Positions 10,343 through 23,089 of a DNA stretch of 64,000 bases are shown piece after piece; within the stretch, counting starts at the first letter, position 1, and each line of letters starts with the position of its first letter. The DNA is taken from contig JXTB01000519.1 in the NCBI GenBank assembly GCA_002914805.1, positions 230,348-294,347 on the forward strand. The letters run 5' to 3'. The DNA comes from Parasponia andersonii (Eukaryota; Streptophyta; Magnoliopsida; Rosales; Cannabaceae). The notes beneath the pieces are model-generated. The model ran no database searches and had not been told where the DNA came from. It saw only the letters and a list, made by a program, of their open reading frames with translations. The translations under genes and the position numbers were made by a program.

Positions 10343-11599
10343 CTACTCGCGCTCTATTTGAATTGTCACATGACTGATGTTGTACTCTCTCCTTATGTAG
10401 TCTATTACCTTATCTAGTACCATGTCAGCATCAGCATCCGGCTTAACTATAACATGGCAAGCCAGCAAGACCTTCCCAACAGTAATGGCCCAAATGTGAA
10501 GCTCGTGGATAGCAACGACTTCATCCATCTCACAGAGACCTTTCTCAAGCTTTGTGGCATCAATCTCTCTAGGTGTGCTCTCCATCAGAACCTCCAGAAT
10601 GTTCCGCAGCATCCTGATAGTAGTCCCTAGCACAACTACTGAGAAAATAAGTGTGCATATCAGATCAATAATCTTCAATTTAGGATTATACCATATAACC
10701 GCTCCACCAATCATTACTCCAACACTCTGGATGGAATCCCCTAGTACATGGAGATAAGCCCCTTGTACGTTGATATTCCATTGCTTTTTCAATTTAACTC
10801 CACTTTCAGGTTCGGTCACGCTTTCGCAGCAATGCTTAAGCAGAGGTTCAGTGGTATCAACTTCGTGAGCATCATGCTGTGACAGATCCAGGTGATGGTG
10901 ATGGTGATGCTGGTGATGATTATGTCTAGTCACACTTATCCCGTGGTGATGTGTATCACCATGATCCCCATGAACATGATGATGCTTTCCGTGACCGTGA
11001 CCATGATCGTGCCCCCCATGTCCATGATCGTGACTATGACCATGGCCATGGTCATGGCCCAACAAGAGTGCCATGGCAATATTGACAACTAGACCAAATG
11101 CCGAGACGACAAACATGAGAAAACCCTTAACTTCCCCAGTATCGTTGATAAGTCTGGCAATGGCTTCATAAACAAGGATTCCCGCAAGAAGCCATATCAT
11201 CTGAATGGAAACAAGAGCCCCCAATATTTCAATTCTGAAGAAACCATAAGATTGACGAGGGGTTGCCTCCCACCCTGATGCCCAGATTGAGAACAAAGAA
11301 ATTGCAAATGCTGCAACATCTGACAACAAATGAGCTGCATCAGTCAAAATTGCAAGACTGTTGGCTTTAATACCTCCGACAACTTCCACAGTCATGAAAA
11401 CAACACAGAGTACAACTGCCGTCAAAAGTTTCCGCATAGAGGCTGATCGTTCCTCTGCATCTTTAGAACTTGTTTTAGCATCAGCAAACCCACATGGTGC
11501 TTCACCACATATCTTAATCCCACGCAAGCTTTTGTCTTCAGCTGGAACATTTCCTCGTACTTCAATTATATGCCCATGTTCAGAGTTTTGCACTTCCAT
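10343..11599 (-). CDS. MTP1: Vacuolar Zn2+/H+ antiporter of the CDF family (metal tolerance protein 1)
   Basis: Intronless 418-aa CDS. It should move Zn2+ from cytosol into the vacuole in exchange for protons. Before TM1 is the cytosolic CGEAPCGF motif, conserved in MTP1 N-termini. TM2 carries D87, H90 and D94 (TDAAHLLSD), and TM5 carries H284 and D288 (HVLGDSIQS); these form the CDF zinc site. Between TM4 and TM5 (about residues 182-245) is a cytosolic loop with about 30 histidines, the MTP1 zinc-sensing loop. After TM6 follows the conserved [16 protein letters not shown] and the cytosolic dimerisation domain ending VTIQIERE. I chose the ATG at 11597-11599. The three upstream codons that stay open begin with TTG and are intron sequence: TTTCAG directly abuts the ATG as a splice acceptor. 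Confidence 0.95.
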   Translation of the reverse strand: MEVQNSEHGHIIEVRGNVPAEDKSLRGIKICGEAPCGFADAKTSSKDAEERSASMRKLLTAVVLCVVFMTVEVVGGIKANSLAILTDAAHLLSDVAAFAISLFSIWASGWEATPRQSYGFFRIEILGALVSIQMIWLLAGILVYEAIARLINDTGEVKGFLMFVVSAFGLVVNIAMALLLGHDHGHGHSHDHGHGGHDHGHGHGKHHHVHGDHGDTHHHGISVTRHNHHQHHHHHHLDLSQHDAHEVDTTEPLLKHCCESVTEPESGVKLKKQWNINVQGAYLHVLGDSIQSVGVMIGGAVIWYNPKLKIIDLICTLIFSVVVLGTTIRMLRNILEVLMESTPREIDATKLEKGLCEMDEVVAIHELHIWAITVGKVLLACHVIVKPDADADMVLDKVIDYIRREYNISHVTIQIERE

Positions 11600-14000
11600 C
11601 TGAAACAAACAAGCGACAAAAAGTTCGTTTTCAGTTGATATTCTATATTATGAATAAATATAAGGCACATCATTCTCTCGCACATAACCATGAAACTAAC
11701 ATTCTAGAACCATCTATTATATAAACTATGCAGCATAGTATTATACAATTGAAGCTTATAAGTTATAACGTGATAGTGATCCAAATGACAAAACAACTAG
11801 GAAACTTCTAGCTCCATCGAGCCAAACTGCTAAAAAGAAAACCAAAGGCATAGAAAGATAAAACGTGAATGACTATTGAATACACTACTCCCACATCTTC
11901 ACAATGACCAGTACAAAAACAATCTAAAAGCAGTTGAACAAATATACTCTGCTTATTTGATGTCTCTGAGGATCTAATACAGCAAATAACTACTAACCCA
12001 GGTATTAGATCCAAACTTTCTGGACAAGTTCCATCGCAAAGGAACTCCCAAGTCCCAAAAGCAGATCACGAATTTTTTTGTTCTAAGAAAACTTGTGTGT
12101 TTTACATGGTTTCATGTATCGGAAGTCCATCATAAGATATTGCTATCTATTTCCACATAGCCTGAAAACTAGTATTGACATATTTCGGTCTCACCATTCA
12201 CAGAATGAGCAACAAAATTTGACTTTCACCCAGCTGAAATTATTTAATCAACAGTCACCATTTATATGCAAAAAAATACTTAAAGATACTAATGTATTAA
12301 ACATCAAAAGAATCTTCCTACTGGACTATTATTGAGAATTTCTCAAACTTAACCTGAGATGTCCATGGATGAGACTAATGAGACCCTAGTAGAAAAATTT
12401 CTCACTCTTATTGGGAATTTCCCAATATTATTAAATATTTAGTACAATTTAGTTGCTGCAATCAACAACTGATATTACTAATTTAGCTAAAAATACAGTC
12501 CCTGTGACAAATACAGTGCGGAAGCAAAAGAACCAGATATCCAACTCTTATATTAATACATAAAGAACCAAGAAAAATGAGTGCAAACATTAATAAGTAA
12601 CAAAAATAAGCAAAAAATATGCATGAAACAGAGATCAAAGAGCAAGCAATTTTCATATAAGTTTGTCACAGTCACAGTAACACGTCAGTATTAAAAGAAG
12701 AAGGAGGGTGAAGAACATTAGAACATGATGCGGCAGAAGTTTTAAGTTTATTATACTCTTCCTAGGAGTCCAGAGAAATCAGAGATCTGAAAGTACCTCT
12801 GAGTGATTTAATTAATGAAACCTTCCCCCATATTACAAACCTAAAAGACTATTTTATAAAGTAATTAGTCCTAAACTCATTAAGAATTTTAATTGAAATA
12901 AAAGATCAAAGAAAACAAAAATCCTAACTAAACTAGTAAACTATATTAAGAATCCTAGATAAAATGAAACTTAATAATTAAGAATTCCGAAAAATAAATA
13001 AATAAATAAAAATAACTCCTGGATTTTGCCTTTACATCCATACATCATTCACCATCGTGTGTCAAAGCTATTTGAACCATGAAAACTCCTTAAAAAAACT
13101 CAGTTAATGAATAAGCAAACAAAAGAATCCTCCACTTACCCAACAGTTAAAATAAAATCAGCAGTTTCTATTTAATGAAAGTAAGTGTAATTGAGAAATA
13201 ATAATAATAATAATAATAAATATATAAACACCAATTATATTCAATCTACAGTAACATGAACACCAAGCTTCAACCATTATGTAAATACTCGGCTTCTGTT
13301 AGGAAAAGGATGAAACAAACAGGTTATGGACCATGTTCGTACCCTTTCTTCCTTTTTGCCTATTTCAATAAAAGAATGGTGGGGATTGTTCTAGAAACAA
13401 ACAAAACACTAGTTTTGAATGTTTTCCCTGGAAATTTTTCCAAGGGAGAAAATCAAAAGAAGATATAATATGGTGATAGTCCTTAACATTAAAATCAAAC
13501 GAGAACAGTCCCCACCAAACAAAATACCACAACAAACAAGTATCTACCAATTTATGAAAGAAGGAACCCAGAAAGAGCTCTATCAACCTTTACATTAGTT
13601 TATTTATTTATCAAACACCCAAAATAACAAATAAACTCCTTTAAGTCCTCAATAGGTATTGTTAAGAACACTAGATTATACATATATATATATATAGCTA
13701 TACACTAAAATACAAAAAGAGAAAAAGCCCAAATCAATCCAAGAAAACCCAGAAAGCTCTATCCACCAAGGATTGGAAAAAGAGGGAATAACTTATATAA
13801 AATACCATTTTGATGATCTGGGTATTCGAAAAGGAAAAGTAATCCAATATACAAAGCAGAGAAAAATAGTTCAACAAAAAATAAACAAATAGAAAGAGAG
13901 AAGAGAGAGGAAGACCTTGAATCCAAATGCAGACGTATTGGTTCCAAAGGGGAAAGATTGAAGCAGATAAAAGGAGGAGAACGTGAGGTCCTCTCCTCAG
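11600..14000 (-). other. Predicted MTP1 5'UTR exon and leader intron
   Basis: A CAG acceptor ends immediately before the MTP1 ATG, so the leader must be spliced. The best upstream donor I see is TTCAAG|GTCTTCC (donor GT at 13915-13914). It gives a leader exon of about 13916-14000 and an intron of about 2.3 kb (13915-11600). The exon would be CT-rich, like many plant leaders. Short ORFs inside the intron look random. The donor choice is inference; the acceptor is directly visible. Confidence 0.5.
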
Positions 14001-14024
14001 ATTCTTCTAGTGGCAGAGTCTACC

Positions 14025-14033
14025 AAATTTATA
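14025..14033 (-). promoter_or_regulatory. TATA box of MTP1
   Basis: TATAAATTT on the minus strand, about 25-30 bp before the expected start of the leader exon near 14000. It fits the predicted leader exon. The neighbouring TA-rich tract at 14035-14065 offers alternatives. Confidence 0.4.
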
Positions 14034-16743
14034 CATACATATATATTTATATATGTGTGTGTATAATAAAAGGAAAAGGGAATTGGTTGCAATAATCAAG
14101 GAAAGAGTGGCAAAGAGGGCAATTCTGGTAAAAAATTTCTGGGTGGTCACTCACTGTAGAAAGTGGGTCTCTATCTATCTAGCTAGGCTAGGGTTTTTTG
14201 TTGAGATGAATCTCTGTTATTTTTCTTTTTTTTTTTTTTGAAATGGAATCTCTGCTATTCTTATTTCCATGGAATTTGTAGAATTTGTCTTCTAGCTCTT
14301 TATTGATAATTATTGATTTTCTGTTTTTACGTTTTAAACCTTTTTGGGTTGCCAGCCAAAACCATGCATATGTAATACTGGCATTTTTGTGTCAAAAATT
14401 GAAAATATATACACATGTTACGTCATGATGTGTTTATAAAAAGGTATTTTATTTTTCTAAAGCAAGATGGTTAAGTTTTTTTAATCAAATATTTTCCAGA
14501 AGACCATGAAACCTTTTTTGTTAGAAAAAACATGGGTCAAAGAATTTCTTATTTCCTTAATTTGTATCGTAATTTCCGTATTGGAATAATTTTTTTGAAA
14601 AAGTAGACAGTTTTGAAAGTACAATTCTTTTGGCTTCTTTACCCCCAAATAATATATTACATAATAGGGCACTTCTAACATACAGTAATAGTATGTATTT
14701 TCTAAAATCCATTCTGAAAATGGTGCGTTTCACCTTTTTCTAATAAAAATCTGGGGTAAGGTTTTTTTATCATATTATTTTTACCTTTTTTTAGCGTTTA
14801 TTTTTAATTATTCCAAATCGTTCATTCTTTAAACTGTAAATTGTACTGGCTTAATTAGTTTTTTCTTTTTTTCATTTTGTTTTTCAAACATCTAAAATGC
14901 TTTTCTGTAGTACATAAAGTACAACGTGCTATCTACACAAAAAAAAAAAATAATAAAAAAAAAATACAACTTAGCTACGAAACTACAAAAGATCATGCAA
15001 AAGCTTTCTATTTCAAACCACCGCTATAAGTTTTATGGGTAAGTATCACTATGTATTATAGGTTGCAAAATATATGTATCCAAACATCACTATATATTAG
15101 GGATGTTTCTAATAAAGAAAATAACTATATGTTTTAGGTTGTCTCATGTAATCTCATAGTCATGAGTCATGATAAAAACATATTTAATGTAATCTCGTAG
15201 TCATTAGTCATGACCAAGAAAATCAGATACCCTATTTATTATATTATGGTAAGAAATCATAAGCTATACGTTTGCTAAAAATGGAAGGAACATATCTAAT
15301 CGTTTCTATAATTTCCGTTTTAGAAAAATCTACAAATACCCTACAATTTATGTAACAAAAGAGCGAAAAAAAAAAAAACAACAAAACAAAAAAAAAAAAA
15401 AGCAAAAATAAAATTATCCCTAGCATATGGGATTTGGGAATATTCAAAAACAAAATATTTCAGTGATACGGGATATACGTCCGGACCACTGAAAAGGTAA
15501 ACTGATGTATAGGCTCTGTCACTATTAAAATTGAATATAATCTTTGAAAAATTTTATTGGAACATTTCTTAAAATTTTAAGAAGTTACACTCATAGTCAC
15601 ATTGGATGTAAATTTAAGGAGAATTCTGTGACAGAGCTCTCAAATTGGATGTATCAGTAGAGTTCTATATTTTAAAACTGTATGATACAAATTTGATGAG
15701 TAGAAATCGTTTTTAGAAAAAATTGAAAAAAAAAAAAAAGAGAAGAATGAACCTCGTAAACTGTTCGACGAATCTTAAATCTTTAGTTTGAGCTCTGATG
15801 GATAGATTTTAAAAAGAGCTCTATCATAGACTTGTCCAAAATTTTATTTTGAGTGTTAAATTAAATTTGTTTATTATAACAGTAACTAATTATTTAATTT
15901 TTTTTTGGAAAAAATAAAAAACAAAAAAACAAACATAGTTCTTTTTATATACATTTTTTGAGAAAAATGAACATAATTAAGTGGTGAAAGATTCATTGTA
16001 TGAGTTATGTAAATTAGTTTTGTTCAATGGATCTCAAATAAAATTTTAATCTTTTTTATATTTTTTTATTCATTGATTGACACGTAAATTTTGAAGCTTT
16101 TTATTAACCATTTATTAGGGAATATTAATTTTCTACAAAAATTTAGAGCACAAGAAAAATACCATCTTATTCAAGTTGCATATGGAAGCTCACGATTTNT
16201 TATTTATTTTACTAAATAAGTATGTATACAACTTTTTATTTTATTTTTTATTGAACTTAACAAATTCATTTGAATATCACTATGCTAATTATGAATATAT
16301 AAACATGACAATATATCGACTTGTCTGTCGTCTCAACTGTGAGACTTGATTTAAGCAGTTCAATATTACCAATAAAAAAGAGACGAAAGACAGCGCATTG
16401 AGTACAAATAAGATAAAAGTGGTCGCCACACAAGAATTCCACTTAAGATAACGCCTCCTCATCCAAGGGAGGTCCTTTATCTCTATGTCACATTTAAGAC
16501 TTCTCTCTTTCTTTCTTTTTTTTTTTATTATTTTTTTTTTTCCTTATGAATGTAGAGTCAATAACATAATTAATTCCATTGAAAGATTAGAAAAAAAAAG
16601 TCCATAATCAGTTGATGATGTCATACAAGATACTTTATTTTTATTGGACAATCATTCCAACTAGGCTCGCAATTGTTTACTCACTTGGGCACCAAAATAG
16701 ATGCCACATGGCATATTCCTGGTAAAAAAAAATCTGAAGCATA

Positions 16744-17760
16744 CAGTGCCGGCTGAAAGTACAGACGAGTTAGGCTTTTCCCGAAGGCCCCACCTTCGGT
16801 CAAAACCTCTCAAAATCATTATTTTTTTGTAATATTTCTTTTATAATATTTTTTTTAATTTTACGTTAAAGTTTTAACCCAAAAAAATACCTTAAGAAAG
16901 GAAAACATTAATAATATATCTCTATTTTTCAACTATGTTTAAATTTAAAAAGTCAAACAAAATTTTTTATATCAAACTTTTTTTCATCGTCAACTTTTTT
17001 TTTAATCTATAAACCATTTTTCTTTATTTAGACATAAATATGCAGACATATTCTCCATTATACTTTGCAAAAAAGGAAAAAAAAAATACTCAAATTTGCT
17101 TTCCTTCTCCTGTGCTCTCTCTTTGACAATTTCTTTTTTTCTTTTTTCTTCTTCTTTTTTTTATTGCAGATTTCTCAAAAATAAAAAAAAAACATAAAAA
17201 AAAATAAAGATAAAAAAGTTACTAGTAGAATTAAGTTTGATTTGAAAAAACTATTAATTATTGCTTGTTTGATTGGTCATAGTAGATTTTCAGGTGTTAT
17301 GTATTTCATTTTCACTCATTTTTCTTGAATTTCATATAAATTATTTTATTTTCTTATACTGTTTTTTTATATTGGGTTAATTTGCTTTTATATCTAAGCA
17401 ATTAGAATAAATTTGTCTTTCAAGACGAAAAGATAAAAAAAAAATAGAATTGATATGTCTACTAGAAATTTTTCATATTGATATAAAAAACTAACTCGAG
17501 TTTAAGAGAAAGAAAAGGATATCTTGATTCAATCACAAAATAGCAATGTTCACTAATGATAAAATGAGTCTTTTTTCGTATTAAAATTTTAGCAATGTTC
17601 ACGGGTGATAAAATGAGTCTTGTTTCATATTAAAATTTTATTGTCTTAGTAATGCAAAATAAGAGTATTTCAGCAAATTATTCAAACAAATGAATTTTTT
17701 TCTTCTTAATTCTTAAGAAGGTTCTCATTCTAGAATTCGCGCAAGATCAGCCAGTCCCGG
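16744..17760. mobile_element. Possible hAT-like DNA transposon relic
   Basis: The left candidate end CAGTGCCGGCTGA and the inverse of the right candidate end (CCGGGACTGGCTGA) are similar. The CAG-GCCGGC pattern with a following GGCCCC-type stretch resembles plant hAT termini. The interior is AT-rich and non-coding. No 8-bp target duplication is visible, so this is tentative. Confidence 0.25.
17542..17639. repeat. Two-copy 49-bp tandem duplication
   Basis: AGCAATGTTCAC..GATAAAATGAGTCTT..ATTAAAATTTT occurs at 17542-17590 and again at 17591-17639, with a few substitutions. A simple local duplication. Confidence 0.75.
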
Positions 17761-18267
17761 AGTAACAAAGACAAAGCAAAGCAAATTATTGATTGCTAAT
17801 GAAAACAGGCTTGGTGTGGTCGTAAAAATAGCACGAAGGTAACCACAAATTCTCAACTGAGAAAATTACTAGTCGGAACTTAGAATCTGAATTCCTTAAT
17901 ATTCTCCTGATGAGTTAATTAAGATTAAGTTAAAAGCAACTATCACATGCGACACCTTTGTCAAAATATCTCAAAAACAAACAAGATCTCTACTCATGAG
18001 ACAACGTGTAAAAAACTACCCAACACACAATACGTTAAGTAGCAATTTTAATAAGTTGACAGGTATGTACTGTTTCAATCACTATCATGGTTAAAAATAT
18101 TAAAAATAAATTCTCAAAAAAAATATTAAAAATAAAAAGGGACAGCATTTGACAAGTAAAGGAAATAAATTATAGGGAATGTTGAGGACAGTGAATGAAT
18201 AACACCAGTAAGCATTGGTCAGAATGAAAGCTATGGTTGAAGATGGATGACCAAGCATTATTATGAA

Positions 18268-18304
<37 letters not shown>

Positions 18305-21138
18305 TACCAATGAAATTCAAGATGGGAAAAAGTTCCTTTACAAAAACGAAACTTAACCAATCAACAAATTAAACGACTTGTAATAATTTTATAAGGGTCA
18401 ATTAAGAAATTAGACTCGTAAGAAGCAAAACAAGAGATGCACTTGGCAATTGGTAGCAGGAAACCCTAAACGACATTCCAAAATGCATGTGCCAGCATGT
18501 ATAATTGTATATTTAGTAGTCTACTTTCAACTTTGGCTGCGGAGAGCCCTCGGTTTTCATAGTAAAATAATGGACCATCCTTATCCAAGTTCATCTCAAA
18601 ATATTCAAATGGACAAATGTTCAGAAAATATTTCCTAACTCACCTAATATATATAATCTAATTCATTTTTGGCCAATAACCGATCTTAATTGCATTGAAT
18701 ACCAACATTTTCATATATGAAAACAACCCATCCGAATCCAACCTATATAGTTTTAATATAATACGTAAATGTGTTGTATATTATCTTTTCATATTTATCA
18801 TTGGTGCTACTGGAAAATTTAAGTTCATTTTTGGTTAGATGTTCATTAGTTCCTTTTCCTTTTTCTTTGAAAAAAAAAAAAAACAGAGACAGCAACCATG
18901 GATCCATGGTTCTATTTATTGAGAGATACATTCTTAAAATGATTTATATAGTCTAATCCACTTTTGTGGACCTAATTTTATAGAAACCAAGATTCTAAAT
19001 AATTATTTTTGTCGTTATGTCACTGACATCAATAATCTTAAAAAATGTCTATTATTATTATTATTATTATTTGTAGTTCATGTTTGATATATTAGTGAAT
19101 ATAGTAAATCGACTAATTTACTAGATTTAAAATCAAATGTCTCAAACAGCTCCCTTAATTTTTTTTGAAAGGAAAAGACTCCCTTAATATCTCTATATTT
19201 AACTTGCTCCATCAGCTTTTTTGCTCAGAATAAAGGAAAATGGACTTTTCTTATAAGTGTTTTGTACTCATCATTAATGTTTCACGTTGTGACACGATAC
19301 TTTAAAACATCGCCTAAATTACTCCTAGATCAGTACATTTCCCCGTAGTAGAGTATCGTCGAACCCCAATGATGCCGACTCAACTTGGAATTTGTCCTAG
19401 AACGATGGTTATTATTATTATTATTTTTTTCAATGATGAAACTATGGTTACTTGGTTCTGAGCAAATAAACGCCCCTAATTTGACTGCAGTTGAGCGAAG
19501 CCATAATTTGACACTTACTCCTTAATAAATTTTCCTTTTTTTTCTTTTACCTTTAAGTCTTTCAATAGACATATCACTTCCCACATTGAAAATCATTTAA
19601 TCATTTAAACATTTCAATAGGCAGGTTCATTAACAGATCTATTTGAACATTTATTAAAGGATGAAAAAAAAATTATAATAATTTCGAAAAATCGGCGAGT
19701 CTCTACTAAAAGGAAATGTGTTCGTCAGTCCATGATTATCATTAGTAGTTATCAACGTCATTCTCTTCCGTAAAGGAAAGTGTTCCATCATTACGGGCAC
19801 AGAAAATGCATTACACAAACTGACAAACACATTCAGTAAACTTCTAAAGGTCAACGATGAAAACAATGACTTTTCTTGTTTATGTTTTTCAGGAGGGAAG
19901 AAAGAGAGAATAAAAAATTAGGAATGAGAAAATATATAAAAAGAAAAGTGTTTTTTCTTTCCTTTTACTTGGTAAGGAGGGAGTAAAAAATTTAGTTTAT
20001 TTCAAATTAACTATTTTATCAGACGGGAAGTTCTTTCCTCGTTTGGCTCTCTGTAAGAGAATCTTCGCTCACTAATATCTTGTTCTTTCTTCAACAATTT
20101 CTGATGCTTAGTAAGTCTTAGTAAGTCTTTCAATATGATTTAAATCCAGATAAAATTCTGACTATTTATCAGGAAAAAAAAAAGAACAAATAAATTTTGT
20201 AGGATTTCTAAAAAATTTTTCGATTTCTTTTGGAAACAGATGAATAATCATATGCTTCTCACGTACCGTGATTAATAAAGACATTAAAGAATATATAACA
20301 AGACATTTAGAGAATAAAAATAACACTTGATATTATCATAAATGCCCAAAAAATATCATATTCATAAAGCAGATACATAAACATACTCCCATTAATGTAA
20401 CGCGGAAAATATACTGAATTAGTCAGTCTAAATTGGGCTTAAATTATCAAATCAGTCATCTCTAATTCTTAATTATCAAGTCAGTATGGTAATTATAATT
20501 ATATTTCAAGTAAAACCCATGTAGAATCTAATTTATCAATTAGAATTATAAGTAACAGACTAACACGTCATTGTGTTGTTAGACACCACTAGTGTCTCAC
20601 AATATTACTCTAAATTTTTAGTTTCTTTCTTTCTAGTTTTCTCTTAAACCTTTTCCTTCATTTCCTACCAAATATAACCTAAATAATGGAGCATCACCTA
20701 GCTCAACTAAGCTCGTCTACCCATATTAGTCATTTATTTAAAGGTATCTAACAGTTTTACATATAAAAAATCAAAAGAATTACAAAAATACAAAAATCAA
20801 GCTTTTTTTCAAATTTTCATACAATTTTTATTAGTAAAATATCACTTTAAAAAAATTTGAAAAATTCTATTTTTAAAATGATTACTAGTTACTAATTTCT
20901 AAAAATTATTTGTTGATTACTGATTACCAGATATATACTAGTTATAAATTCTTTTAATTACTAGTTACCATCGGTTATTAGTTATTATTAAAAAAAAAAG
21001 TATTTTTTTAAATATTTTTTAAAAATTCATATTTTTCTAGTGAAAACCGTTATGCATCTTAAAAAAACACTAACCACCGTATTTTTTTTAATTTTTTTTT
21101 CGAAAAATACCATATAATATCTAATTTCCCGTTTATTT

Positions 21139-21268
21139 AATTCCGTTGAGTATAGAGGGTAAGCCTAGTAGAAAAACAACGTCAAGACAATGGAATAATG
21201 ATTAATTCCGTTGAGTATAGAGGGTAAGCCTAGTAGAAAAACAACGTCAAGACAATGGAATAATGATT
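21139..21268. repeat. Two-copy 65-bp tandem duplication, essentially identical
   Basis: The unit starting AATTCCGTTGAGTATAG occurs at 21139-21203 and 21204-21268. The copies show no differences that I can see, implying a very recent event or an assembly artefact. It lies about 170 bp beyond the 3' end of the L11 gene. Confidence 0.85.
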
Positions 21269-21435
21269 CTAGACATTAATCATGAAAGAAAAATTTTACA
21301 TCCCGGGGGGAAAATGTAGGCACATCATATTAAACAGTGACTCAGATCAATATTCTTGCACTCATTATGATTCTTCTAAAACAATTAAAATAATATTAAC
21401 AAAAAAAAAAAAGTACGGAGATTAAGAAGTGGTGA

Positions 21436-23085
21436 CTAGAGAACTTCCTTCTTCTTGGGTTCAAGAACCGGGGGATCAACTTCAATTCCCATATTTGCTG
21501 CAGTGCCTGCTATTATTCTCATTGCTGATTCAATGGTTGTGCAGTTTAGGTCGGGTAGCTTTTCAGCAGCAATTGCTTTCAATTGTTCAATGGTGATCTT
21601 TCCCACTTTCTCCAACTTGGGGTCCTTTGAACCCTTCTCCACTCCTGCAAACCACCAAACATAATTCGACAATTGATTCAATATAATAGAATTCAACATG
21701 TAGATTGAATCTTAATTAGTACAACCAAACCAGGTCTAGTTATGTAATAGCTCATAACATCGTTATATCATATCATAGTCGATAAAGGCCTCAACAAGGT
21801 TCAGTTCAACACCAACAACTTTCAAATTGATACAAAAATGGGAAGACTTGATCAGCTCTATATGTAGGCTGAAATTATTGAAAACCAATTACAAATAATA
21901 AAATATGAGTAAGACACTAGACACCTATAACAAAACATGTCTGTTCTAGCTTCAATGACTTGAGTTAGTATGCCCTATCAATAAGCAAATTGAATACATC
22001 AAGCAAAAGTGGATTGTTTGACCCCAGATTGAAGGGCAATGGAGCAGAGATATATAGGAAATAAAACAACTGATAGTACATTCCATCTCAATAAGCAGAT
22101 CGGGTAGATAAAATAATCAAACAACTTAAAACAAACCCAGAAGTGAACAATCTCTAAGTTTCAACATTACATAGTGACCATACTTCCCTGCAAATCAACT
22201 AAAGACACTTCACTGAAGGACACAAAACTCTATACTCAATCCTCACATCCATAACTAAGTGCCAAGTGGGTCATATCATTAACCCCCAAATCACAAATAA
22301 ACATGTTAAGGTTCAACTAAACATGCTATTGTTCTTGAGAAAAATAAATAAATTTAAGAGCAGCTAGTCAAGGAAGCTCACCTGCGGCTTTAAGAAGAAG
22401 AACCGACGCTGGTGGAGTCTTTAGTATAAAAGTAAAGCTTTTATCCTAAAAAGACGAATTTAAACACATAGAAAAAGAAACAGAAAAATCAAGAAGCAAA
22501 AAGATAAGATGCAGAATAGGATTAAAGGGTTAACAGAACCAGAAAAACTCACATCAAACACTGTAATTTCAACAGGAATGACATAACCAGCCTTGTCAGC
22601 GGTCCTGGCATTATAGTCCTTACAGAAAGCCATGATATTGACCCCCTTCGCACCGAGAGCCGGCCCAACTGGCGGCGCCGGAGTGGCCTTTCCGGCCTCA
22701 AGTGCAAGCTTTATCAATCCAACCACTGGAAAAACCGCAGAAAACTCAGAAACTTTGGTATAGATCAATGCGTACAAATTGTTTGTGAAAATGTCAGAGC
22801 AGGGATAGGTGTACCTTTCTTAGCTTTTCCACCCGGCTTGGCCTTAGGGGGGGCCATAGCGACCACACTGAGACGCCTAAAGGGAGAAAGAAGTTGGGGC
22901 TGTTTGGATTGGAGGAATCTGAGGGAAAATTCGGAGCTTGAAGTGAAGCTGGTGATGGATGAAGGAGAACCCAAAAGCGAAGAACAGAGCTGCTTGGCAT
23001 TGCTATGGAGGGAATTGGGTTTGGTCTTGGAAGAAGTGTAGTGGGGAATAATATTATTGTGGTAAGCGCAGAGAGAAGACGCCAT
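21436..23085 (-). CDS. PRPL11: Plastid ribosomal protein L11 (nuclear-encoded)
   Basis: Predicted 238 aa from four exons on the minus strand: 23085-22815, 22725-22553, 22445-22382 and 21644-21436, all GT-AG and in frame. The Ser-rich first part ([11 protein letters not shown]..) is a chloroplast transit peptide. The mature part begins near [14 protein letters not shown]. The L11 N-domain ([20 protein letters not shown], residues from about 95) and rRNA-binding C-domain ([21 protein letters not shown]) are complete. The protein binds the GTPase-associated region of plastid 23S rRNA. A second in-frame ATG at 23154 would add 23 residues; I prefer 23085 because MASS is the usual start of this transit peptide. 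The pattern [25 protein letters not shown] is bacterial-type, consistent with plastid origin. Confidence 0.93.
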
Positions 23086-23089
23086 TGAT

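Larger units (their letters stand above)
14040..21435. other. Long AT-rich non-coding stretch
   Basis: About 7.4 kb without a recognisable gene. It holds poly-A/T runs, a (TA)n tract near 18270-18300, a (TTA)n near 19050, one undetermined base (n) near 16199, a possible hAT-type relic (16744-17760) and tandem duplications (17542-17639, 21139-21268). The small ORFs here show no protein-like composition. Confidence 0.6.

Noticed and set aside
11360-11603. Plus-strand ORFs across the MTP1 gene
   Set aside because: Shadows of the MTP1 coding sequence; composition and position give no support for a second gene.
13198-13222. Short-repeat tracts as CRISPR-like arrays (also 52259-52281, 34580-34606)
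   Set aside because: Simple microsatellites without spacers, in a plant nuclear genome.
11600-13915. Small ORFs between the MTP1 ATG and its predicted leader exon
   Set aside because: AT-rich and no family features; the stretch is best explained as a leader intron.
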